Shown here one piece after another: positions 18,939 to 31,301 of a stretch of DNA of 64,000 nucleotides. A program made the position numbers and the translations under genes. Below the pieces are notes generated by a model that saw only the letters and a program-made list of their open reading frames with translations, made no database searches and had not been told where the DNA came from. Position 1 is the stretch's first letter, and each line of letters begins with the position of its first letter. Source of the DNA: Bolinopsis microptera (lineage: Eukaryota > Ctenophora > Tentaculata > Lobata > Bolinopsidae); NCBI RefSeq assembly GCF_026151205.1, contig NC_087077.1, positions 15,226,983 to 15,290,982 of the forward strand, read 5' to 3'.

Positions 18939-21590
18939 TTTTTTTTTCTGTTGGGGACCGGCCCGAAGTACCAGCCAATGTTTACTCAAAAAATAATATA
19001 TATAATAAGTGTTATTAATTCAAACTCAAAACTCGCACAAGATTAGATCTCATTAAAAAGATTAAAATGTATATAATGGAGCTTGTCGAACAAAACATAG
19101 CTGAGCACATATAAAGTTGCCTTTAGTTGAAATTATCATATTAATGCGCTATAAGAGTTGTTAGAGTGGAAACAGGTGCATAGCTACGGCTAGCTAGCTA
19201 TTCCAAAATTTTAAAATTTAACGACTGTTATCAGTCGCATAGCGTCATGCCGTTTTTGTTGGCGAATTGATGGCAGTGTAACTGAGATGGTATGCAGTGA
19301 AATTGATTCTGTGATGGCGTGCTTATGGTATTGAGACAGAGTTATTATTAGCATTACGGTTGATGTTGCGCTCTGATTTCCTTAGTCCCGTTATATTGTG
19401 TAACATAAAGTTAGGCCATTCGTCTGTGATGCCCTCGTTTTGTTGATCAATCAGCATGTTTTTTATGCACCTTTTGTAGATGTTAAGGTTGAAGAGACTT
19501 GGTAAGGAAGTTGCTGCGACACTATATCTGTTTATTGCTAATAGTGGACCTTTGTAGAATACTGAATTATTGTAAGGGTGTTTACCGTATTCATCTGACC
19601 ATAAAGTTGTAAAACTCGAATACGGATCGGCGACGTTAAATATTGCAATTGGTGCACTGTTAGGTATTGTTTTCTTTATAGAGGGAGGCACTAGACTTGG
19701 GAAGTTTTTCAGCTTATGTATAAAAACTAATGCGTTCTTCACGATGATACTATGAACTGTCAATATTTTGTGTACATAGAAACCAGACTTGGTACTTGCT
19801 GGTGGTGTACCATCTTTGTACCAGTAATTAACAAAACCTGGTAGTATTGCTCTAAGACCCATTTTTTGTTTTACAAATAGTGTTTCTATATGGGATTTGG
19901 CAGCAAAACCCCAGACGAGGGAGCAGTAATTAAGGTGAGACTGAACAAAGCTGTGATATGTTTGTAAACGTGCTTCCAGAGGCAAATATTTTTTAAGTTT
20001 GTACATGACTCCAATGTATCTGGCCATTTTCATTTTCATGGCAGAAATATGTTGCGACCAGTTCAGTTTGTTATCTATTATAACTCCTAAGAAACGGGCT
20101 TCTGTTTTTCTTTCGATTGTGACACCAGAAATTACTACATCGCGATAAATGAGGTTTCTTTGCCGAGAAAAGATCATATAATTCGTTTTTTTAAGATTTA
20201 GAGCTAAACCGTTGTTATCTACCCATTTAACTAAGACATCGCTAAGAATTTTGAGCTTATCATAGACCTCGTTTATATTTTCTCCTGTTAGGAAAATGTT
20301 TGCATCATCTGCGTACATGATGAAATTAGCTATTTCTGATATTTGAGGAAGATCGTTTATGTAGATAATAAAAAGGAGAGGTCCCAAAATTGAACCTTGG
20401 GGTACACCGTAAATAATGGGGTTGGCTGAGGATTCAGAGGATCCAATAGATACAAACTGGTTTCTGTTCCTAAGATATGATTTTTAAAGTGGTTTAAAAA
20501 CCAGTTTAGAGCGAGACCTCTTATGCCATAGTGCTCGAGCTTATTCAGGAGTATGGAGTGATCCACAAGGTCAAAGGCTTTGCTAAAGTCAATCAAAAGG
20601 AGCAAAGTAACTTGCTTTTTGGACATTGAATTGAGAATTCTGTCTTTAGCATTAAGAAGTGCATGTTCACAAGACCTGCCTGGGCGGAAGCCGTATTGAT
20701 TTTCACAAAGTATATTGTAGGTATCCAAAAAATTTATGACTCGATTGTGCATAAGCTTTTCGTAGACTTTTGAGAAAGTGGCAAGTAGAGATATCGGTCT
20801 GTAATTTTTGATGTCAGTTTTAGATCCACCTTTATGAACAGGAACTACTTTTGCCGTTTTCAAGGCTTGGGGAAAGACCCCTTGTTCGAACGAGCTGTTA
20901 ACAACGTGGGCCAATACTGTGGTAAAATTATGACAGCTGTTGGCAATTTTGAGTGGTTGGATTTTGGTGTCAAGAGTAGCTTTATTCTTAAATAGGTTAA
21001 TAACGTCTTAAACTTCGGTAGTTGTGACTGGTTTTATGTAGATGCTATTTGGAGAAGGGTTGCGAAGTGTCCCCTGGGCCCCACCAGGATCGAAAGTGGT
21101 CCTACTACTAATTTCAGATTTAATTTTTGGAGCGATGTTTGAGAAGTGATCATTAAATTTTTCTGCTACTGCTGCCGGAGTGCTGACTTGTCCGTTTTCG
21201 TCCGACAGTTTTATCGATGTAGGTTTAGCTGGTTTCCTATTTAGAAGACCGTTAATCATCTGCCACTGCTTCTTAGAATTATCTTTGTGTTGTTCAAAGA
21301 ATTTTTTGTAGTGTATGTTTTTGGCTTTGTCAACGTGTTTGGTGCAAAACTTTTTCAAACGGTCGTATTTTAGCTGGTTCCTATCAACTGGTTCCTTAAC
21401 AAAATCATGATATGCCTGATTTTTACGTTCTATAGCTTCTTCAAGCCAGGGCAGTATCCATGGTTTGGGATTTACACGTTCATTTTGTCTGCGCTCGGAC
21501 TGTCTTTTTGTCGGGTAGGCAGCGTTATAAATCCTGTTGTATAAATGTGATACCACTATGCACACTGCACAGTATACTAGGCACTAGCTA
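18939..21590 (-). mobile_element. 5'-truncated CR1/L2/jockey-type LINE (LINE-3)
   Basis: A minus-strand LINE whose 3' end is marked by an A run (T run on the plus strand at 18939-18947). The coding part (19323-21565) lacks the endonuclease. The 3' UTR of roughly 380 bp holds no other feature. The left end is inferred from the truncation of coding similarity, so it is approximate. Confidence 0.75.
19323..21565 (-). pseudogene. LINE-3 ORF2: linker and reverse transcriptase with a stop and a frameshift
   Basis: Starts in the post-endonuclease linker ('KQWQMINGLLNRK', 'EKFNDHFSNIAP'). An in-frame TAA follows at 21008-21010. It then continues through 'NYRPISLLATFSKVYEK', 'NQYGFRPGRS' and 'LLIDFSKAFDLVDH'. 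A frameshift at a T5 run near 20480 moves the rest to another frame, where 'GVPQGSILGP' and 'IMYADDANIF' are intact. The C-terminal region to 19323 is open. With only two lesions, one in a homopolymer, it decayed little after insertion. Confidence 0.85.
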
Positions 21591-21924
21591 ACATTGTACT
21601 GTGAGATCGTCGAGATTATCTAAATTTACACTTTGAATAATTACAAATTATAATATCAGAGATTTACTGAAAGTTTTGTTTGATTCAAATAGTAACACAT
21701 GGCGAAAGATTTGTATTTGTATTTTATACATAAAATAACATGTTATGTAACGAAGATCTGTAAAGGGGGAGCTTGGGAGTTATTACAAAGCGGGGCAGCT
21801 CAATTTTATTACATATATTATTATTTATTACTCTCGTCACCAAATTTACTTCAGTATAAACTTCGATGCTTTCTTTCTTTTCTTTGTGTCTATTTTATAA
21901 TCGCCATTAATAAAGGTATTAGAG
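21591..21924 (+). promoter_or_regulatory. Upstream region and 5' UTR of the synaptogyrin gene
   Basis: About 330 bp between the LINE-3 truncation point and the synaptogyrin ATG. AT-rich, with no clear TATA box at a defined distance. Any promoter must lie here or within LINE-3; no element was positively identified. Confidence 0.3.
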
Positions 21925-24900
21925 ATGGACTACGCACGGAGTTTTGCCCATTCTGATTCCTTTACCAGCTTTATTCAGAAGCCAGCTGTGGTACTCCGTC
22001 TTGTCACCACGGTAAGTTCAATAAAATAATATCTTATTGAGTTGATATTGTGATAATTCCAGTCAACCCTGTATTTCCCACAGTTATTATGGGTCATGTA
22101 ATGAAGCAGTAATCTCTGTATACGAGTTCATTATATTTCTTAAATGTACAGTATTATTTTGCTTCTTATCTAGAATTCTCAGGAATGAAATTTGAGAAAG
22201 CTACTTTCGTTGTTTTTTGTATTTCATGTCCAAAGGGAAATAAAATGTTCGTTAATGTACTAGGAATACTACAATTACGTAAGCTAGAGTATTGCATTTC
22301 AGAAGTCTTTTCTGTGATGTCGACACTATTGCATTAGAGCTGAATTTGTACCCGTATTTCAATGAAATGAGTTAGTTTCATGGTAAAATTCTTAGAATTT
22401 CATGGCTGAATTCGTAGAATTTGACAAGAATTATGTATAATATGCTCATGGGTACTATGAAGTTATTCACAGTAAGCTGTGAGCCTCATTTCCGCCTCAC
22501 TTAACTAAGACCAAGGTTACAATGACAGAGGATTAACCTTAACCTCAACATGCTTAAAATTGTCTATACTCTATACCTTTACCTAAACGTAGTAAGAGTG
22601 CCTGAAGTTGTCATCGTCAGATTTTCTTCTGTTAGAATGGGTGTTCTTGCTTAAACAAGCGATAGTAACACCCGCTATAAAAATTCAAATTATTTGTTAT
22701 AAATAGTGTTGAAAGTGAGTGAGGAAGGCAACCTCCTTATCTATAATGCAGAACAATAACTTTCCTTGTGTTTGACGTATTAGAGAATGTACAGTTACAA
22801 TTTCTTGTTGACTCTGATTGAAATGTCTTATACAGGGTCACAAACATTTCTAAATTTGCAGATTTGGTGTCATGAGGCTATTATACACGAGGCTTTTTGA
22901 GGCATGACCGGACAATATAGTCTGTGCGATTATATATATGTTGATTAATCAAGAGAATTTGTACGTGAGCGTTATGTATTGATGATTTGAGTTACATTGA
23001 TAATGTGTAGCACATCTCTAGTAATAACGGCGAATAAAGGTTAAATAGACTATTCTAATAAAGGATAAACACAGCAGTCGTAAAACTCACAGCTGGGTAG
23101 TTTACCAGGTTGAGGGGTTGTTGTTTGGTAGGTGGGGGGGGGTTGTTGGTTCAAGCTCTTTATTGCCCAGTGGAATTACATTGTAACGACCTTTCAGTTC
23201 AGCTCAGCTGCTGTCAGAAGACCAATAATCACACACTTGATACAATATGTCGTGGTCCTTAAAGTTAAACAACAATTCTGTGCTGGCTTACCTTCATGTT
23301 ATAAGTTATAATTATGAGTGGTGATTTCGCTCTGAAAATCAGGAACAGTAGCTCAATAGGTAGAGCAAGGCATGCGATATGTCGAGGTTCTGGGATCATT
23401 TTCCAGTTGTTCCCAGTTTTTCAGAGTTAATCATCACATATAGACAGCATGAGAGTAGGCCCTGCCATCTCGAAGTGATTATAATTATCTGTTTGAACAG
23501 ATTACGGCCAGGTTAAATATATCCAATCTCATCATATTCACATATTCACTGAAATGTAAAATATGCAACAAAATATAAGCCTACACAAAATCTTAGAACA
23601 CAAACAATAGGAGACATCATGCGAAGGCGAATATAGCAAACGATAAATGCCGCTACAAATTCTCATCAACAACAATGTACATTGTACAATGTACATATAT
23701 TCTTAAATCCAAACTATATTTATAATTTAATGCACTTATACTACACTATAATGACGATACCCTTATCTATTTTCAGTTTATCATGATGCTGATATTTTCC
23801 TGTGTATTAGACAAGGGCTACAACCAGGCTAACGTGTGCGAATACAACCACAAACAGGGAGCATGCAACTACACTGTGGGTATTGCTGTCATTGCTTTCT
23901 TTGCCGGCCTGGGCTTTCTGGCAGTCACCTACTTCTGGGAACAAATCTCCAACACTGTCACTAGGTAAGAGCTAAATTTAGATTCGAGTTTTTGAATATT
24001 GTTTTTGTTGAAGAAGATTGTACTACGGCATTTTAGAAGGCTGTAAAATCGAGAAAACGTACATATTTTACGCTTTGCTTGTTGTTTGGAATTTACAATA
24101 TCCAACAATTACGGTAGATGTTAATTATATTAAACATATCATGAATAAGTTACATACATGTTACATGGTAAGGTCTCCTCCTAGTCGTTGGAGTGGCCTG
24201 CATCACACACATCGCGTTGGCGGCGTAACATATGTCTCCACTGTACTCGGTTGATAGCCAAAGCTTCTGTTGTGCCGTTGTCGATGTTTTCAACACCTGT
24301 AAACTTAGCAGCATATTCGAGTACGCAGGACTTCCAGTTCTTACGGGGTCTGCCCCTTGACCTCTTTCCATAATTTGGCTCCAGTTCAACAGAAACCTCG
24401 GTAGTCTAGAGTCTGGCATTCTAACTACATGTCCATACCAACGTAGCCTGGCAGCACTAATGAAAGTCTCAACTGACTTGATGCCAGCCCTCCTAAGAAC
24501 TTCGTCGTTGGTCACATGAAAGAACCATTTAATCCTAAGGATCCTTCTCAAGGAGGTTTGATGGAAAACCTCGAAGCGTTTCATCTGCTTTTTGGTGGTG
24601 TTCCAGACTTCAGCTCCATACAACAAGATGGTGAGGACAGCAGCCCTATAGATCCTGATCTTGGTTGGAGTCTTTATAGTTCTGCTATTCCAAATGTTCC
24701 AGAGCTGATGAAAGGCGCCATTAGCCTTCTGGATACGGACATCCAGGTCTCTGTTGATTGTCCCATCCCCACTGATAGTTGCACCCAGGTAGACAAAGTT
24801 GCTGACCTGCTCGACGGGTTCATGAATAAGTAAATATTATATATTAACAACGGCAAGATTCAGACATTTAGAATGTTTGATATTTACTAAATTAGAAATT

Positions 24901-27371
24901 AGAAATCAGAAAAAAATGTTCATATTTTTATTTAAACTCCCAAGTCCCAATTTTCAGGAAATATGTGGTATTCGGGGACATGTCGTTCTATGCATTCTGG
25001 GCATTCCTCTTTTTCGTTGATTTCTGTTTTATAACTGATATGTGGAGGAAAACTCCAGATGCTACTAAAACAAGTAAGTTTTAAATTATAGTTATTTTAT
25101 ATACTAAAACAAGTAAGTTTTAAATTATAGCACTGTTACATGTGACATTAATGAGCAAGTGAACTATCCCGGCCCATTATTTCCTAGCAAATTTAACAAC
25201 TATACCACCCACTTTTTAAAAACCTGTCCTCTGCCCCCCCCCCCCCCCCCCCCCTCTGCCCCATGACCTGCAGTACTGGATGTGTTCTGTATATATCCGC
25301 TCAATGCAGCAAACAGGCCAATGAAGCAGCTGCAAAATGCTTTCTTCCAGTAATTGACACTTGACAGTCAACTACTGTTCTTCAATTAGCGATTGATGTA
25401 GTCCAATCATATGCAAGGAAGGCGTGATTCCCACTTCTCGTCCGACAGAACGCATTTGAACCACATCAAACATGTAACTTACGATCAATAAAATTCAACT
25501 TTAAACAGAAAAACTAGAATAATATTTTACTCTTAAACTAACCCATTTCAGTAATGAGTGCTATGACAAAGTCTAATCTACAATTTACGATCGTGTGTTC
25601 GCTGGTCTGCATCTTTTTACTGGTCAGTCTATTTACTAAACACATTTTGATACAGATAATTGCTTAGAAGTTCATATTTGCTAACACTATTAATGCTAAG
25701 TACCAAACAACAAGTGGGAGGTGGATCGTTGGTATACCGTTAAATCGATTTAACACCGCAATTCCAGTCGCAAGCCTGGGACCACTACTAGCATTGTGTC
25801 ACAACATCTACAAAGCTGCCATATAGCCTGACTGACAATTTTCTCGACTGACTGACAATGTTTCTTCTTTTCCCCATTTAGAATACAAAGATTAGTACAT
25901 TTTAGCTTATGATTAATATTATATTTTACCTATAGTTTACCTAGACTTAATAGTTCATATTTGTACTGGCCAACAATGTGGCCGATTGAGGCGGCTCGAA
26001 TATGCCGTGCATATTTAATGGTATTCAGGGAGCATGAATGTAATGTACTATGACCTGGTCCCAATGACGGACACAACTATTAGTTATTTGTTATTACGAT
26101 TATCGACTAGTCATTGTTTACCGATTACAATAAATATGGATTGGAAGTTAAACTTCTGATTCACCAAAAAATGATGACGAAACCACATCCATGTTAGCTG
26201 TTAAGTATGATCTCATTTCTAATCTGATTTCTTCCCCTTCTGTTCCATGTATTCCAGTTGGTAACCGTATGTAGAATTTGATACGGGTAATCTTTGATTT
26301 AAAGAAAGATTGCACCAATTTTATCCTTTGTACTTGACACCACTGTGAACTGATAATGTTTGTAGCTAAATAGTGTCTGACTAATCAGTTGCCAGATATG
26401 CCCAACTTCATTCAGTACTATAATTACCGCCATGTACACTTGTAATAGCTTCAAGTGAGCGGGTGTGCGGTTATTATGCCGCACTGTTTGGGGCTCGGTC
26501 TAATTTGCCACATCTCAATTTGTATTACACATTTTCTATGTGTTATTTGTATCGGCATTCAATAGCTTGTCACGTGTGGCATAGTACAATACAATCACAT
26601 GATTGTACGGCATAGACGTCCGCCGCTATGCGTTTCCACAGTACAAACTTGATTTTACTTCCCGTTTTGGCGCCGCACGCGCGCACGCACTTAATATAAC
26701 GCACGTAAACTTGACTAGTTCTGAGTTCGGCCATGACCGATCCCAAGATAATTTGTCAATAATTACCAAAGTTGAAAGTAAAGTGAAGTGGAAACGGATC
26801 GAAGCCTGAATTCTGAAGAATCGTCATACGAATTTCTAGAAGTTTCCTCCACTGTCCAATAACTCAACCATCCTTTTAAAAGGCTGCTAGTAGATCTAAT
26901 TTAAGTGTAGTAATATATCGAGCCTAAAATTTTGAAGAAGTATAACTTCTCGTTACATTCTTATCAAGAATATCGATTTCTCATCTCTTTTGAATGTCCT
27001 TGAGTCCTTCTTAAGCAATTTTCTTCAAATTACAACCCGCCCGCTTTACATATTCGTGATGCATTTGATTTAACTTAGAGTTATAATTGTGGCGGTGGCC
27101 AAAAAACGTGCTTTAAGACCGCTGTTATGAGATTTATATATAATGTGACCACTAAATCCAAGATCTTGTGTCCTTGTTTTACCATTCTCTGATATTTCAG
27201 GCCCTACAAGCATACATGGCCTACAAGCAACTGAACGAAATACAGAACGACGCCTCTGGTCTTGGTGGCTACAACGATACCGCTGGATTTGCTGGCAGCT
27301 ACGGTGGTGCTCCTTTCCCGCCCCATACAGAGACAGCTGGTGGTAACTATCAGAGTCCATATGCCTCATAA
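21925..27371 (+). CDS. Syngr: Synaptogyrin homologue, five coding exons (about 210 aa)
   Basis: Four-pass MARVEL-domain protein of synaptic and other small vesicles. Exons: 21925-22011, 23777-23964, 24958-25073, 25552-25622, 27201-27371 (stop TAA 27369-27371); all introns have GT-AG ends and phases agree. Family marks are 'SFTSFIQKPAVVLRLVT' at the N-terminus, 'LDKGY' then a luminal loop with two cysteines ('NVCEYNHKQGACNY'), 'VVFGDMSFYAFWAFLFFVDF' in TM3, and a short Gly/Tyr/Pro-rich cytosolic tail ('GGYNDTAGFAGSYGG'). Length and topology match synaptogyrins (roughly 190-235 aa). The exon 3 donor is duplicated 38 bp downstream. Intron 2 holds an RTE-like LINE fragment in antisense. Confidence in the family is high; which vertebrate paralogue it corresponds to cannot be said. 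Confidence 0.92.
22689..22719 (-). repeat. Solo fragment of the LINE 5' terminus
   Basis: TCAAATTATTTGTTAT followed by AGTGTTGAAAGT, matching the 5' ends of LINE-1 and LINE-2 apart from a few bases. No LINE coding sequence follows on the minus-strand side. Confidence 0.55.
23342..23413 (+). tRNA. tRNA-like sequence, probable pseudogene or tRNA-derived repeat
   Basis: 72 nt that fold as a cloverleaf: 7-bp acceptor stem (GGAACAG/TTGTTCC with one wobble), D arm GCTC/GAGC, a 5-position anticodon stem with one mismatch, and a T stem CTGGG/TCCAG. The anticodon position reads CGA, but U33 is G and the T loop lacks the TTC-A consensus (ATCATTT). A weakened internal B box argues against a working tRNA gene. 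Confidence 0.4.
24165..24835 (-). pseudogene. RTE-like LINE RT C-terminal fragment in synaptogyrin intron 2
   Basis: Minus-strand frames give 'VDKLCQQL'-like debris, then a strand with 'MLYGAEVWNTTKKQMKR', 'LRRILRIKW' and 'RLRWYGHVVRM'. This is the C-terminal region typical of RTE/BovB-type and related endonuclease-RT proteins. Upstream, 'GAFHQLWNIWNSR'-type similarity sits in a different frame, so at least one frameshift is present. No RT catalytic core remains. Antisense to its host gene. Confidence 0.6.
25062..25131 (+). repeat. Tandem duplication of the exon 3 splice donor (synaptogyrin)
   Basis: The exon-intron junction ACTAAAACAAGTAAGT plus about 13 intronic bases occurs at about 25063-25091 and again at about 25101-25131. 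Use of the second GT would extend exon 3 into an early stop (AAGTTTTAA). Confidence 0.85.
25227..25252. repeat. Poly-C tract
   Basis: A run of about 20 C, with flanking CTCTGCCCC repeats on both sides, in synaptogyrin intron 3. Confidence 0.8.
25623..27200 (+). other. Synaptogyrin intron 4
   Basis: 1.6 kb without recognisable coding or mobile sequence. A short CG-rich patch (GCGCGCACGCAC) sits near 26675-26690. Confidence 0.6.
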
Positions 27372-28008
27372 ACATGATGTATTGTTACAAGGCCCTGGTG
27401 GCTATTGGTGCTTTTTACATATTAATCATTTCACTATACGTGCAAATTCAGAGATGTTGTCGAGTTTAGAGATGATCTGTAATACTTTCCCGTTCATTGG
27501 AATGATTGGCCGGAGGAAGTTGTTATAGATTGCATGATTATTTATAAGAGTTTAATGACTTGTAATAGTGAATTATTTACGGGGAAGTGGAAATATTTTA
27601 AGTTGGCAGATGACATCCAGAGGCAGAACCACTGGTTCTTGTGACACTTAGCAGCACAGACTTATCAAAAATGTGACACGCTGTTACGTTTCAAAACATA
27701 GTAGTTCTGCCTCTGTGTGTCACCCACCTTGTTAAATCATGCCAATTTATTATTGATCTTACCATGAAATGCCTTTAAAATGAGCAATTTCGATAGATTT
27801 TGGGGACAAAATGTGATTTTTATTTTGAAACTCGCACGTTTCGTCTTCCTTGCTCCTTCTAGATGTGCATTTAAGTGAATTTGTGACTTTCGTTTGAGAC
27901 TTACATTTTGTTTTGGTTTTTGATTTGTCTACAAGTTTTATATATGTCAGTAATGTTTGCTTAATGATAAGCTTCTTTGATTTGTGTATTCTATTCTAAA
28001 CAAATTAG

Positions 28009-28014
28009 AATAAA
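28009..28014 (+). terminator. Polyadenylation signal of the synaptogyrin gene
   Basis: AATAAA about 640 nt after the stop codon, followed by GTGTGTT, a typical downstream GU-rich element. Confidence 0.6.
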
Positions 28015-28029
28015 AGTGTGTTATCCCTC

Positions 28030-29009
28030 AAACTTGCTAGTAAAAGGTGTTGGAAGTAAGGTGGTGTAATCACGAAGTAACTTATTTAAAACCTATCAAA
28101 TTACTAAAATTCCTCCGTCGTTGAGAGAAATATCACGAACTGGAGTGGGTCGTATTTGTTTCGTTGCAAAGCGTTACGCTGCTGCCGAAGTATTACCACG
28201 ACCTCCAGCATCAAACAGGTTGGTTTGTCATTGTCAGTTTTGTAGAGTCTGGTTTTATATCTCAATTTCACCTTACTTTTACTAATACAACTGTGGACGA
28301 CCACAGCAGCTGTGCTGTGTTCAACCCCTACTTGCCGTCTCTTTGTTATGCTGAACAAAATAAGGTTTTACAAATGGAGTAAATTGACAATATTAACAAT
28401 TCTTGGACACATACGGCTACGGCATGCTTGATCATTGATACTAGTCTTACTGTGCACATACAAAATAACAAAGGAACGGGGGCTAAAATACCTTTTAAGA
28501 TTACAATAATTTAAATGGCCAGACGTATTATATCTATTTATAACATGTTTATAAACATGCTTGGTTCGGTTAATGTTATAGTTACTTCATAATTGCAATT
28601 ATGTAATGCATAACAAAATCTCAATAATCACAACACTGTTACTAGGAGGATTTTAATTTTTACAATGTCATTCCAGTGTGCACGATTACAGTATCTCGAT
28701 TAGCCACTCAACCGTTCAATATTCACAAGGTTGCTCATTTATAGCGTTAAGCATTAAACTGCACTTAGCCTTTGCTTGTCATGGTCCAACGTTTTTAACT
28801 GTTAAATTTTTTTTGTGATAAGTGAGACTTGAGATTTGTAAGTTTATAATCAGAGCCATTTAGACTCGTATCAATATATCTATACTCCGTTTATCAATCT
28901 TTCTTGATCGTTGGTCGGTAGACGGTAAGGCGGAGGTCATATCATTTCACTTAAAGGTCACCTATATAATTACTCACTTTGGTTACTTTGGTGTGCTTCA
29001 TAGAATCCT
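28030..29009. other. Intergenic DNA, no gene recognised
   Basis: A weak open frame on each strand near 28104-28382 has no recognisable motif and is not annotated. Otherwise AT-rich. Confidence 0.4.
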
Positions 29010-29321
29010 CTATCGGGTCATCAGAGTTGCTGACCACCCGGACAGCGAGATCGCTGCCTTTATTCCACTCCAGTCCAGTAACGAGTTTCCATTCCGACAG
29101 CTGTATCCTGCCACTAGAGGCTCATCCGGGAATGTTTTCACAAACGTTGTGAGCATTTCTTTAAAGTGCAGGGGATCTTCGATAGTATGCATGTTTGGTG
29201 GGATTAAGTTCCACAATCGAGGTCCAATTACTGCAAACGAATTGTCGTAGAGCGTTTGGTTGCGCTGACTGCTAGATTTATTCAGAGTGGGAATAACTGC
29301 CTTTTGGCCATGTCGGAGCAT
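29010..29321 (-). pseudogene. LINE RT C-terminal relic
   Basis: Minus-strand 'TLYDNSFAVIGPRLWNLIP' and 'FPDEPLVAGYSCRNGNSLLD', the conserved C-terminus of a jockey/CR1-like ORF2 (ending PDxPxxxGYxxxxxNSLLDW). Only the last hundred residues survive. Confidence 0.65.
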
Positions 29322-31301
29322 CTTAAATAGAGCATCTTAAATAGCAGCGATTGGTATTTTTATCATTTAAATAAAATCTATCTGAAACTTGTTTATAGCC
29401 ATAGGCTTTACAGTTACACCGTAATATCAATACTAATAGGTATTTACTCATTTTATTATTCGAGCTTTTCATTTACAACTACTGCTTTAATTATAACTAA
29501 AATCATACCAACATTTCATATATTGCACAATCAGTAGGCAGTAACTGTTAGTAATAGTAATAGTATTGAGTGTGCTACGAATAGTTCAACTTCAAGTTGC
29601 GACATTGGACCGGCTGTCATTTTGTTAAAGTGCATATTTCTCGACTCAATTCTTCGACTACAAAATCATCACAAATTAATTAAATATAAAATAGCTATAG
29701 GATTTGATGCTTATTTTGTGAACGTAATACTTAGGTAATCTGTCTAATGTCACTTTATACGACACAAGCTTGACGCACTGTTGACGCAGTAATTATACAC
29801 ATCAAAAAATAATTTGACGCACGGTTAACGTACACTATAAATATCATAATATTAATAAAGTAATTTGACGCACGGTTAACGCATAATCATGGATCAGTGA
29901 CCGGCCTATTACACGTCAAACTCCTACTATACAGAAACGATCATATGGGGTCGTTCACATATTACGTAATCAGCTGAGGGGGGCCGAGGGGTTTCCGAAT
30001 GATTACGCTAGTGTAATTTTGACACAATAGCTATGTGTTAAACTGATTAAAAATGTTCCAAAAAATGATTACGTAATAATATGTGAACGACCCCTTATTG
30101 ATTATTGCCACTGGTATCACTATTATAATAGCAAAGTGCCAGTGGGTAGGTTGCACCGGACAACAGACTGGTAGACTATTTTGTTTCTCATTTTATTTTA
30201 AACCAAAACCCTGTGGCCGAAATTCAAATAAACTAGAATCGGTTTTGAATTATAATGCTACCGGCTCGTCGTATATTTTCATTAGGCGGACAAAGTATAA
30301 TCATAATTATTATTATTATGTTAAAAATCTGCGAGTATGTGCAACTGTTCATGTTAGTATTAGTAACATTGCTACTAACTGCTAACACTAACAGTGCTCT
30401 CTGATCGTCGATCACGTTCGTCACGTCCATGGTTTGTTCTTGCATTCGATCTGCTGCGACTCAGTTTATTTAAAGTTAAACATTCCTGCTATCACCGTGC
30501 ATAATGACGTTTTGTTGAAACTGCAGAAATTATTCAATTCATTGAACCTATTTTGCTTTACCGTTACGATCATCTAAGTTTAATAACATGCGTGATAACT
30601 TTGAGACAATGTTTGTCACTGTATCCAGCCACACGACCGAATCACTGAATAGTGGATTTAGCAGCATCACGTCCGAACTTTGTGTTTTACATTCATAACT
30701 ATTGGTGACTTTTGTTTGTTAAATTAAGCATATACTTGAGTTACAAAGCAAGTACATTCACTTTATTATACTGATTATAAAGCATGCTTTCGGCCACGTT
30801 TTAATTTAGGATTTTTTTAAGTTGAAAAGAACTCTAGTAACATCATGTTACTAACAAGTTACTAACTAAAGTTACTAACTAAGTAACATCGTTACTAACA
30901 AGATGGACCACAGCATCAGAAAATAATTGACGTAATTTTTTAAACCTTATAGTTATACCAGATACCTATCTGATGCCATGTGAATTCTTTAATTTTAATT
31001 TTTGTATCGAATCTGCTAATTTAGATTTAATCGTTATAATTATCGACGTGTAAATTTTAAATGAACACCTCCGCCGGCTTGTGACGCCCAAAATAAACCA
31101 TTTATTAAATGGTCGATCCTCACTTTGACGACTATGAATATCAGTAGGAAATTACGTAGTCATTAAAACCATCAATAAGTCTCCAAGTAATTACTAATTG
31201 AATTTGATAACATTACTAACGAGTAGCTCACAGGTGTCACAATGGTTCACAAGTGATTACTAATTGATAACATTACTAACGAGTACCTCACAGGTGTCAC
31301 A
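29322..31301. other. Intergenic DNA upstream of the SAXO-like gene
   Basis: Contains short direct repeats of 'aatttgacgcacggttaacg' (29812 and 29861, with a related phrase at 29770), the small MITE at 29947-30094, 'gttactaac' repeats near 30840-30900, and the duplicated start-codon segment at 31203-31313. No gene seen. Confidence 0.5.
29947..30094. mobile_element. Small MITE with GGGGTCGTTCACATATTACG termini
   Basis: 148 bp bounded by near-perfect inverted repeats (29947-29972 and 30066-30094; the right copy has three extra bases). No coding capacity. The target duplication is ambiguous, so the superfamily is not assigned. Confidence 0.7.

Larger units (their letters stand above)
22012..23776 (+). 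other. Synaptogyrin intron 1
   Basis: Non-coding. It contains a 31-35 bp match to the shared LINE 5' terminus at about 22689-22719, a G/T-rich tract near 23115-23150, and a tRNA-like fold at 23342-23413. Otherwise nothing recognised. Confidence 0.6.

Noticed and set aside
23342-23413. Functional tRNA-Ser(CGA) gene
   Set aside because: Position 33 is G, the T loop lacks the consensus and the anticodon stem has a mismatch; kept only as a tRNA-like sequence.
28104-28382. Possible small gene near 28.1-28.4 kb
   Set aside because: Overlapping frames on both strands with no motif, no start context and no splice partner.
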